Position numbers and translations under genes: made by a program. Positions 33,715 through 44,123 of a stretch of 64,000 bases of DNA are shown piece by piece. Position 1 is the first letter of the stretch. Each line of letters starts with the position of its first letter. This DNA is from Pilasporangium apinafurcum. Its lineage: Eukaryota > Oomycota > Peronosporomycetes > Pythiales > Pythiaceae. The stretch lies in contig BCKE01000003.1 of the NCBI GenBank assembly GCA_001600495.1, positions 272,699 through 336,698 on the forward strand, read 5' to 3'. A model generated the notes under the pieces. That model saw only the letters and a list, made by a program, of their open reading frames with translations. It made no database searches and was not told the origin of the DNA.

Positions 33715-34793
33715 TTGAAGATGAGATTGTATCCAACAAAGGAACAGAAGCAACTTCTCAACAAGATGTTTGGTATCAGAAAGTCTTGGAGTGTCCTCAC
33801 TGACAGAGATGTCAACGCTGCTAGAAACATCTTTTTCAAAAATGAACATCTCCAGCAGCGTCTTGTGAAAGAGAAAGACGAAAATATGATAATACCTACT
33901 GACAATTACGTTCCCGATACTGTCGTTGGGATCGACCCTGGCACGCGGTCGATCTGCACTGCCATTCATGTGTGAGAAGTTGATGTGGAAGAGAAGCAAG
34001 TCAAATGCAACAGAAGAATACCCAAGCAAAGTCAAGCGAAGAAGTCGAAGCAGAAACGGCGGAAGAAGCGGAAGAGAAGACGCAAGCGAGCCAGTAACCA
34101 GCGGTACGACATTCAACAGATATCTACGCGAGAGTACAGCCATCTCGCCGGAATGAACAAGTGTATGTTCTGGTACGAGAACTTGAAAAGAGAGAACATG
34201 AGTACGGAAGGATTATCCGGGATATATCTTCGTTCAAGACAGCGTCGTATGAGCAGTATATGGCAAACGTCAAATACGTGTGGAGACATCACGACTTCTT
34301 GGTGAGCTTTTGTGCATCACATCCATTTCGTAAATGGCGTTTCCTTCAGTCCAGGTTTAGTAGGAAGACGTTGGCACATCTGGCAAAGCGATTGGTACCC
34401 ACACCAAGTTCTCAGGTTTGCATTAGCCTTGGTGACTGGAGTCAACAGGACTTCATCAAGGGTCACGTGCACGGACCTGTGAAGCGATTCGCACGTGAGC
34501 TGGCAAAGCGCGCGACCGTGCTGCATATCGACGAGTACTGCACGAGTCAGTGATGTTCCAAGTGCTACCAGCAGCTTGAGAAGACGCTATTTCCGACGAA
34601 AAAGGCTGATGAAACCGCAAGCGTCAAGTTTTCCCGCCAGGTTCTCCGCTGTAATAACAGCGAGTGCAGAATCACGTGAGAACGAGATGTGAATGCGTCG
34701 AAGAACATCTTTACACTCGCTATGTGTCTCCTACATGGACTCCCAAGACCGCCAGAGTTACAACGAGGAAGAAAGAATGTAGGAAGAGAATAG
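33715..34793 (+). pseudogene. decayed Fanzor (eukaryotic TnpB-like RNA-guided nuclease) gene
   Basis: Intact Fanzor proteins are RuvC nucleases guided by an RNA from the element's own 3' end. Family blocks appear in order in more than one frame: N-terminal helix-turn-helix (KMRLYPTKEQKQLLNKMFG), then TDRDVNAARNIFFKNEH, then RuvC-I (DTVVGIDPGTRSICTA), a Lys/Arg-rich stretch, REYSHLAGMNK, SFKTASYEQYMANVKYVW, FRKWRFLQSRFSRKTLAHLA, RuvC-II CISLGDWSQQDFIKGH, VLHIDEYCTSQ, zinc-ribbon CSKCYQQLE and LRCNNSEC, and RuvC-III ERDVNASKNIF. Frame changes and in-frame stops make it non-functional as read. The C-terminal half is much better preserved than the N-terminal part. The GDWS / DEYCTS layout with a long gap between zinc pairs fits the Fanzor1 group. 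It lies between ubiquilin and the FANCI-like gene. Confidence 0.85.
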
Positions 34794-35021
34794 AGTGTAG
34801 GAAAAGTATCCGTGGACAGCGGGGAAGTCAACCGACTTTTCAAACGTGTCCATACGGTTAGACCTTATTCTGGTAATTTCTAGTATAACGAATAGCAACT
34901 TTATGGGGTTCCTTTTACTCTTAATAATAGACCGTCTTCTTTTTTTGAGGTTAGTACGATTCTGAGTTTGCCCGCGCGTTCTTGCCCTTGCCCGCATTCG
35001 TTTTGAATAGAAACTCACAAT

Positions 35022-38000
35022 ATGTCGCCTGCTGCCGCTGGAAATGGGCGTGCAAGTGGGGAGCTGCTGCGCGCGAGCGCGACGGACGCTGATGCGGTAG
35101 CGCTATACCTTCCATCCATCGAGACGGAGGAAGTAGGCAACAGCGACTCTGATGGCCATATACTACCGTTATTCTCTACGTTACACTGATCATAAATGCT
35201 GTTGGTTTCTTTTGACGATTCTTAGCTGACAACACTGCTGGACGATTTTGGTCGCCACGAGCGCAAGAAAAAGAGCGAACAGCACGAAAACTGGCTGCCG
35301 CTGGTGCATCTACTGCTCCGTTGTACTACCACACGGCTACGCACGGCGTCGCGGATTATTCAGGTAAACCAATTAGCACCTCAGATGAGCGTGACTCTGT
35401 GCTGAAGCTTGTATTTTTCACGCGTGTAGCTGCTATGGAATGGCTGGACGAGCGAATTGGAGGCCATGCAGTGGCTCACAGAGATTAGTTTAGGTTACGC
35501 CGGTGCCATCGAGGAGGAAGACGGTACACAGAGCTCCCGGACTGAAGTGCGCCTACGACTCAACAAAGTAATGGAGGAGCTCAACGTGTTGCTGGAACTG
35601 ACGTTCGAATTTCTGCATGAGATTCTCGCGGATCGTCATAAACACAAATCATTACCACCATTACTAAGTCTTGTACCGCATTTTCTGGGTATGCTGGCGG
35701 ATCTAAAAGTATCCACTGCGGGTGACAACAACACTGTGCACATCCTCGATGAGGTAAGCACAACGGTAACTCCGACTCCACGTTCTCATTCGTGCATGCA
35801 TCTTAACAGCGCGGGTAATGCTCTTTGTAGAACCTAGTCAAGTTACTGGAGCTGCCGTGGAACGCCAATACTATTCCATTTTTGTTGGAATTATTGAAGG
35901 AAAGTTCGTCCATTGTATCGTTAGCAGGATGGAAAAACCTTCAGGTACTTGCCCAATATCGATAGCAAGCTGAAAGAGACCGTTCATTGACGAGAGATTA
36001 CAATGTCGTGCTTTTTACAGGAAAGTATGGAGCGAATGATTGCCAGCACAGAAGATTTGCCAAGCGATAACATCAACCCGATCATTCGAGAGTGCATTTT
36101 GATTGCCAATGTCACCAGCAATATGGATTGGATCAACATTGCTCGTTATTTATTCCGTCAATTACCCGTGAGTTTACGCCAGGAAGCCGAATTCAATCTT
36201 CAGATGGTAACGAGAGTAATTATAAGTGGAGTATGTGGTGAAATTCTATGGGCGTGCTAACTTGACATCTTAATATCTTTAGTGCTTTCACCAGTGCCAG
36301 CGCGTTGTTACACTTGTTTGCGGATCGATGCGTCACAGTCTCGCTATGGAGAGATCCGCCACCGATGAACGAACTGCCAGTGATGATTCTGCATTACGTG
36401 TAGACTTAGATTGGCATGATTTGATCTTCGTTTTCCATGCACTCCACGCGTCCAAACCAATTCTACACCCCCGAGCGTCCTCCTCCCGCGTAGCAACAGA
36501 GGCTAGTATCTTCACCGAAATCGAAAAGATTGCATGGGCGATTTTGCAACGTGATATGAAGCTTGGAACGTCACTTTCTACCAGCTCATCAACAGTCTCT
36601 GTGCGCGCTATAGAGTGTGATCTGATGAAGTGTATCAGTGATAGAACTGCGAAAGTTCTTAATTACAGCGGGAAGCAGGTTCATGCTCGAGTGTGGAAAG
36701 CACAGCTACTGATGGATTTCGCATTTTATTGGATGGAAGACGAGCGTATGAGCAAGAAGCAATGTCGTCATCCGATGGCTTCTGGTGCATTTGTGGTGAC
36801 AAGGAAGCTAGTCGGACAGCTGCTTGTACAAGCTGTATTTCAAACGGTAAGACATGCATATCCTTGTATGTTTACCTTATCTAAGTCATTACTATTCTGC
36901 ATTGTGTTAGACCCCTGAGGTTCGGTCGGAAATTCTCAGCAATATGTTTGAAGGCTCTCGTAGTCCAACACGGAGAAAGGTAATATCAAGATTGGTGCAA
37001 CAAATGATAGCTGGAGACGTCACTTTCTGTGTTCTTGTACAGATTTATACTGAAGCGCTTGACAGACTTTTTCGATCCGAATTGCATAAGTTTCAGCCGC
37101 ATCTCAATCGCATCCAAGACTGGCTCACGTAGGAATATCGGATCTACTGTGATCGACTTGGGAGTGAATGGCTTGATCTGAGTGTGTCAAACTGTAGGCT
37201 CCTCTTCCAGAGTCACATCGACTATGCAAAACCGTTCTTTTTGATGTCATCTCGCCTTGCGACCAACTATAAAGGTTGCTATATTTATGCTCGATTACTT
37301 GTGCACGGTAGCTAATTGATCTTTGTCGAGCCGTAGATTTGTACAATTTTTTGATGGTGTTTCTGAGAAAACTCCTATCGACAACGAACCACGTTTATCA
37401 GCAGTTCGCGATTGATATGTGGTGCTTGTGGCTTGAAGAAGCATTGGTGTTTGATGCACAGCAGGAGGTATCTCAACTGTTAAACTATATATATGTTAGT
37501 AGCAGCTTATGCAATTGCAAAGCTTGACGTTTTGTTCTGTTGCACAGGAAGAAATAGTACTGGCACTCAAGAATAGCATTTTATTGTGCCAAGATGTTCG
37601 AATATGGTGCTTCAGTCGTTTGGAACATGTGTTTACTTGTGATAAGAATGGGACGACTCTTTCCCTTCGAAGAAGTTCTTGGGAAGAACTCAGTCGATTT
37701 CTCGCCCGTCAAGTAGCTCAATTCGTTCAACCAATCTCCCGAAAGCGATCGATTGCTGGTTCAAGCGCTAGTTCTGACGATAATACATGGACACGAGCTG
37801 AAAATGAAGACGAAGAAGAAGAAGACGAGTTTGATGCTGATCCGAATAGGCTACGAGTCCGATATCATATTCGCTCTTTTGACGACTTTTATCGTCAAAA
37901 TTCCAGTCCGGACGGAGCTGCTGCGATTGGTCTTGCTTTTCAAAAGACGCTGTCATGCTTTCTTGCGTTCGAGCGTACTGCTGCAAAAGCAGTGAATATT

Positions 38001-40474
38001 GGTGACGGGGAAAGCAAATTTCAGCTCACCTCTTTAGGTGACGGTGATTTGCGTCGTTGGCTAGTTCAGTTCGTCACCAACTGGGAATACTTCTTTCATT
38101 GGATTGCTGAAAGTAATGAGAAGAGGCAAACGGAACAACAATCATCCCTGATCCCTGTAAAAGAGTTTGACAAGAATGGTGTGTGGAAGCTACTTGCTCG
38201 AGTATGCGTTGGAAGCGCTCTTTGTAGTGTTGCGATCGATATCGTTTTGGGTGCTTCAGATCGTGACCTTTTTCAAATCTCACTTGGTGACAAAGAATTA
38301 TCCATTTGGTCACTGATGGAAGTGCAGTTTTCCTTACACCGAATGCTTCGGCGACTGGCAACAGAACATGCTTCCAACAATGCCCGAATGAACCTCTCCA
38401 AGGAGTATGCCACAGCATTATTTTATAGTTTGTGTAGTGTCCTGGAGCCAAAGACTACCCAGCTCATCAGTACTGTCAACAGCATTTTGGTGGGAGCAAA
38501 CTCGGCCGCAGAAAATGGATATCTCGAAGGCATCGACAATGGGAGCGGACTTTCGTTTGCTGCTGTCCAATTTATTGTAGATACTTGCTCTAGTGCCATT
38601 GCAGACGATGAAAAGAGCTCAATGTTTTACTCGGCTGAAGATAATATGTCAAGTGGTGAAACGGATGGTAACGAGGTGCTACGATCTCTTCTCGCGTTGT
38701 ATTTTAATCTTCGTGATCGCATTATAAAGATGTCAGCATCCATCAGTGACAACAGTTTAAAGAGGAATGGGGATAGTGGTGGCGTCATCCCTTCTGGCGG
38801 GGTTCTGTTCACCGTGTATGCAGATTCCATTGCAGCAAAATGTCCCAAGTCCTTACGACATTTGCTTCTAACGAATAAGTCTGCTAGGGCTGTTGTTCTT
38901 CTGGATATGAAAGCCGCAGAAGACCTTCTTTGCCGTGTATGTGCTGCTGTAGGACGTACGGTGGATGCGATGGTTAGTGTGAAGGGGCTCGTTGAGGTTG
39001 AAGACTTGCTTCGGCGTGTTATAGATGATATTTCATGGAGCAAGTCAATACAGCTGACGTCGGATGAAAACATTCCCAATGGATTTCTTTTCATGGCCCA
39101 CAGATTCTTCATCGATATGAAGCGATTGATGTATATTGACAAGCTCACAAAAGTCAAGATGGCGTCTATGTCATTGATTAAACGTCTCTGTGAGCATGGA
39201 CCAGATGTGAAGTACGATACGAGATCGTATTTGTCGTCTCAATATCTTGTGATTTCGACAATTGCGTATGAAATCCTGTGCGAACATGTGGTGTACCACG
39301 TGCCATTGCTTCGCATTCTCTTAAACGTATGCTTCCCGTTGCATCTTGCAAATGGTCTGGATACGTACACAGCACTAGAGAAGAAGATTGAAGGGGTGCT
39401 TCGAGCTTGCGGGTTTCGCATTCATCGCCGACATCTCGTCGACGAACCCACGCACCACACATCTGATCTATTATCTACACCTGTAAAGCGCCGGAAGCGA
39501 TTACGTCAATCCTTGGAGGCAATATCATCTGCTCGTGAATATGAAGATGATATTTTAGATATTACGGAGCAGTTTCCACAGCCACATCTCGGTTCCGCTG
39601 AAACACAAAACGTATCTATTCATGCAATTGTATTGTTATTGGATCAATCCCAGTCTACGATGTTAAAACTCCTCAGTTCAGACCTTACGCGACATACTGA
39701 CCGAATACAAGACCTTCTATCATTTGCCCAATTGAATGAAATGGGGAGTCGAGCCATTTTAAACAGCCCCCATGTGTCATGGACAACTCCGAAGGCCTTG
39801 GTGAAAATGTTGAGTGCAGTAGAAGGGAGTTTGCGTGTTGGAAAAGCGTGTAGTGCGTGGAAGTTGAGAAGAGTTGACAATACCGATTCCTGGAACTCCG
39901 TGATGATGGAAATCTTTGAAGGGACAGTACATACAGCACTGACAAGTCGAACATGGGTCAATGCGGTTAAAGATGCGAGTCAAGACGTCGGAACAAAAAC
40001 ACGGGTACGGCTCATGTGTTTTCATAGCGATCCAGACTTGCTCATGTGTATTTAATCTTTGTTACTTATGAATGTCTATAGATCTCTTCCACATCATTGA
40101 AGATCGATATTTTCCTTCTCGACGTTCCCGCCGTTGTAGAAACTATGCTTCGAGAGGTAATTAGTGTGATGCCCCGGTCATATAGTGGTACAGTGCTAAC
40201 GAGTTGCTTCTGTCTTCATATACGCGCGTAGATGACTCTTACTGATTCACGCAAGCATCGTTTGAACGGGGTTGTATCATTGGTGAAGCAGCAGTTGCAT
40301 GAGATGTCCGATGTCAATACAAGAAAGCCCACGAAACTTCATTTAGTTGGGGTTGTACCGATTGTAAGAAAGAGAAGAAAGCGACTACGCAGTCGACACC
40401 CGTATATTGATGAATGCCTGCGCGATGAGGATGGTGACGACGCGTATGCAGATCTGGAAGAGTTTATCGAATAA
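35022..40474 (+). CDS. FANCI: FANCI-like Fanconi anaemia pathway solenoid protein
   Basis: In animals FANCI pairs with FANCD2; mono-ubiquitination of the pair starts interstrand-crosslink repair. Well-supported exons: 35022-35132, 35226-35363, 35430-35753, 35831-35944, 36021-36206, 36283-36846, 36911 to about 37130; then a poorly resolved stretch; one long exon about 37547-40000; two final small exons ending 40474. Total about 1,550 aa (human 1,328). Helical repeats match FANCI in order: LLELPWNANTIPFLLELLKE and NINPIIRECILIANV (compare human W...IPPLVYQLLVLSS), VRSEILSNMFEGS (compare IRQEILEQVL), and VFLRKLLSTTNHVYQQFAID (compare LVLRKAMFANQLDARKSAV). The C-terminus HPYIDECLRDEDGDD resembles FANCI's final ILDMVLREDGEDE. 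Acidic low-complexity loops occur near 37.8 kb. The ubiquitinated lysine was not located. A generic HEAT-type protein is the alternative. Confidence 0.65.
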
Positions 40475-40483
40475 AATGTGCAA

Positions 40484-42704
40484 TTACAAATGATAATTAT
40501 GGCGAACAAGCTTGGTGGGATGCGATGTTTGCTTGAGCAAATACTTGACAAAATCCTGTGAAGAGATGTGAATCCATGAACAATCATCTCATGTTGAGGC
40601 AATAAAGCTTCCAAGAATGAAAAGCCTGTAGAATTCGTGAACGTACCTTGTTATGAAGTTTATACTTCGTCGCAAGTGCTGTTTCAGCCTGTGCACATTC
40701 CTCTCTCAGTTCGTCAAATCGTCTCTGTTCAGACTGAAGCAACAACGAGGATGGGGAAGGTAATGCTGGGGTATCACGAACAAACTTCGTGATGTAGAAT
40801 CGTGTCTTCGATGCGCACATGTTGGCTGTCGTTGGTCCGCCGCGACTTAAGTCATTCCCGCTGGGTAACTCGGAGCGTCCGGATGTAGAAATGGCTTTCG
40901 TGTCCGGCGTCAGCTTCTCCGCTAGGGTTTGAAAACGATATCCTTGTTGAGAAAGATCATGAATTTCTCGCACAAGTTGCTACAGCCCAAACAAATATCA
41001 AAACATGTTAGTTTTCACTCCACAACATATGAGACACCTGCATGACATACTTCTAATCTTGGATCTCCGACAGTAATGGACTGCAATCGCGACTGCACAA
41101 AATCAAACAAAACATACATTTATGTGATGAGTCGACAAGAACATGGACATGGTGAATCGTCATGGCAGCTCATACTTGAAGAGTCCTTGCTTTTTCAAAA
41201 CAGTTCGCTGCCGACTGACGCAACATTTTCGGCGTCATATACTTACACTGCAGTTGCTTTCGCTCAAAGCACTGGTGCAAACAGTAGATATTTTAATGGT
41301 AAGCTGATATGATGTCTCTACGATCATCCAATGAGCCTTTGTCAAACCTGCACTAGCGATGTCCACTGGATTTTATCTTGAGACGGGAACAGATCCAATA
41401 GCCGTGATGTTGTGTTGCTTTCCATGATCGGAACATCAATTTGGTAGCCATCGAAGAAAGAAACGATGTATCCACAAGTGTGGAGGTAATGCCAGATATC
41501 ACGGAGCTTTTCTTTTGGGATACCACTACCGGCAGATGTACCATTTAAGGCTGTTAGACGAGCGAGAAATAAGTAACAACGTGGGATCAGCAGAGCCATT
41601 TTGCGAACCTGTTTGGCTTTTCCTCAAGCGAATGAAAGAACTTCTTGAGCGATGACAGTTCCCAATCGTCTACATTCGCAATGACACTTGCACGCTTAGG
41701 TCGCGTGCTGGCGGAATTATTGATTAACATCTGTTGTTGCGTTCGCGAGAGCTCCAGTAACTCTCGCTCGATTGCTTTCTGTTCCTGCACCTAGTAGCCA
41801 TTGTGCCAACGAAAAATGTGCGGTTTAGAAGTAGGGAATGTTGCAACAGCAAATACCATTCCACGTTGACTCACCTGTTGCTCCTTTTGGATAGCAGCTA
41901 CTTCACGGAAGAGTATCTTCACAGTCCCAGACATCTGTTGTGGTGGCGCTCCTGCTACAATGGCTTTCTTCTTTGTTCTACGAGACTCATCCTGACTATA
42001 TTGAGAAGGTATTCGGAACCTACATCCACACAATTCATGGCAACACATTGCGTCAACACTCATCGACAACGCAGATACGTTGAATCACCATATCACGCAC
42101 CGCTCTGCTTGTACTCGCTCGATATCAGTAATGACATGGCGATCGAGCACTAGCAATGATGGCACGGCATGGATGACCTGGAGCCGATAGCTTTCTTCTT
42201 CGACGATTGGGTTTCCAAAGAGATCCAAGTCCTCCAAGTGGTGCAGTTTGCCAAGCACCTCCAATGTCTCATCCAAGTTGCTGAGGCGGTTGTCATTGAG
42301 ACGAAGTTCTCGGAGGAATTTAAAACTCACGAGGGAAGAATCTTTGAGCGAGCTACGAAAAAAACGATCATGAGGGCGATGGCATAAATACTCGACTATG
42401 GAAGAACCTACCGAATGCGGTTATTCTGGGCAAAAAGATATTTGATGCGAAAGCATTCATCTAAACCATCGAGACTTGCTATCTACGAAATCAAAACTTT
42501 TAGTCATGCAGACAAACAAATCTGGACTTTTGCAACACAGTTGCCGACCTGATTGTCATTAATCCAAAGCACTTCGAGGTTTACGAATGCCTCGAAATGT
42601 GCAAGTTTGTCGATTTGTCGATTGGAAAGGTATAATTCCGTGCAGTTCTTCACATATTTGTGGTTCTTGATAGGCAACTCTGCATGTGGATCTGAGAGGC
42701 GCAT
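40484..42704 (-). CDS. leucine-rich-repeat protein with coiled-coil C-terminus
   Basis: Ten small exons reconstruct about 508 aa: 42704-42549, 42482-42412, 42352-42101, 42019-41875, 41790-41609, 41525-41348, 41271-41176, 41092-41051, 40979-40647, 40555-40484. Phases agree at every junction. The N-terminal 160 residues are SDS22-type LRRs: CTELYLSNRQIDKLAHFEAF, NLEVLWINDNQ, IKYLFAQNNRIRSLKDSSLV, FLRELRLNDNRLSNLDETLE, HLEDLDLFGNPIVEEESYRL and the cap VPSLLVLDRHVITDIERVQA. A central segment has SFFDGYQIDVPI and TSRLLDLFPSQ, and the rest is helical (KYMTPKMLRQSAANCFEKA). This combination is typical of ciliary LRR proteins, but I cannot name the orthologue. The start is the first in-frame ATG after a stop. 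The 3' end is 9 bp from the FANCI-like stop. Confidence 0.75.
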
Positions 42705-42949
42705 GATCAGTGCGTACACGACAGAAATGGCGCTGAAGCTTTCTTTGATTTGCTACCCTAGGATGGCAATCACTCTGGACAAATGTCAAGAACCGAGTTT
42801 TTATTAGCCCATGATGCTGCTTTTCTTAGCCTCAACTTTGCCGAACCAGGTGTCGTGACAAAACAGACTTCTGACAACGTGATCGACCTAGAGACTTTCA
42901 GACCCAGCAGCAAATATCAATCAGCACGCATTCACGGTCTAGCACACAG

Positions 42950-44055
42950 ATGTTTGCAAGCTACAACAAGAACAACACTAAAGGAGCCCTTGTGGGCAAT
43001 TGGGTCGAAGAAGATGCACTACGTTCTGTAACAGGATACTCGAGAAGAAAAATTCCAGCTCCGACGTTCTCGTCAGGTAATCTATCATTTCGAAAAACTG
43101 CATGCAAGAAATGGCATTATTAAATGCTTTTATTTTTGATCTGGTTTGGCTCTACGTAGACATGAAGGAATCACGAGTGGAATACACGCAGAGTCGTGTG
43201 CTTGGTCCTGGCACAACATCTGGTAAGAGTAGCGACGCCGTGTACGAAACTACCACACAGGCGAGTACAAAATACGGGAGCTTTGCAGTCTCAAAGCCTG
43301 GCTCTGGCCCACGGTCGTCTCTTAGAGAGATAAAATTGCTTGAGCAAGCCAAGCAAATTCAGAATCAGCAAAAATTGCAGCGAGAGATGGAACAACAAGC
43401 TCAGATAGCATCAGAATCGGTGACGAAAGCATCATACCAGCCTTTGGATCCGTCAGTTCTGGTTGGAGCATCCCATGTACCACGTGGACGCAATGGTTCT
43501 CGTGTTGTTGACTCAGCCATCCAACATCTCACAAAAAGCCAAGTCGACAGTATCGATCAAATGAAGCTGGAGCTGCTCCAAGGAGCCACTGTGACACGAT
43601 ATTCGCATGCCATTGCCACAGGCGTAGGACTCAACTTCACCTCGACAGTATCCGATTCGTCAAACCCCTTTGGGCGATCTAGTACCTTCACCAATGAGAT
43701 AACAGATCCAACAAAACGTCACGGCGAAGCCATGGAGCCAGGCAGTGCACATGATGAACGAGTGGGTACAAATCTTCACCAGCGTTCGGCGTTGAAACGA
43801 CTTCGACTCATTCTTCAGCAAGATCAAGCGATAGAGAACCAACTGAAAGAGCTGCTTTGCTCAAAGGCGGAAGGCAACCACTATGTGCAACTACACTCTT
43901 TTCGAGAAGCCTTTGCTGGTGTCGACATTCCGCTTTCGGAGAAGGAAGTGATCCATATCTTCATGTATTTTGATGTGGATAATATCGGGGCCATTTCACT
44001 CTTCCACTTTCTTGACAACTGCCATGGACGAACCAACACACCACTACCATCGTAA
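42950..44055 (+). CDS. small protein with EF-hand-like C-terminus, unknown function
   Basis: Two exons (42950-43076 and 43160-44055) give about 340 aa. The N-terminus YNKNNTKGALVGNWVEEDALR is a short conserved box of the NSLVGNW-x-EE type that I associate with cilium-related protist proteins; that link is from memory and uncertain. The middle is Gln/Glu-rich and probably coiled (LLEQAKQIQNQQKLQREMEQQ). The last 100 residues resemble an EF-hand pair: SFREAFAGVDIPLSEKEVIH and FMYFDVDNIGAISLFHFLDN. The loop DVDNIGAIS keeps acidic residues at positions 1 and 3 but has Ser where an EF-hand has Glu at position 12, so calcium binding is doubtful. An upstream non-coding or coding exon is possible because CACACAG precedes the ATG. 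It is divergent from the LRR gene (245 bp). Confidence 0.65.
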
Positions 44056-44123
44056 CGATCTCAATACACAGATCGCACGTGTAGAAGACGCATTGGTCAC
44101 CTAATTTATACGTTTGCTGCTTT

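Noticed and set aside
33592-34143. 183-codon minus-strand frame with hydrophobic segments
   Set aside because: Antisense to the Fanzor HTH and RuvC-I blocks; the plus strand carries the recognisable motifs.
41353-41544. Alternative frame across LRR exon 6
   Set aside because: The frame starting after GGTAG (SGIPKEKLRDIW) keeps phase with both neighbouring exons; the alternative does not.
42783-43031. 82-codon plus-strand frame beginning MSRTEFLLAHD
   Set aside because: It overlaps exon 1 of the EF-hand-like gene in another frame. The frame containing GALVGNWVEEDALR splices cleanly to the next exon, so the other is taken as chance.
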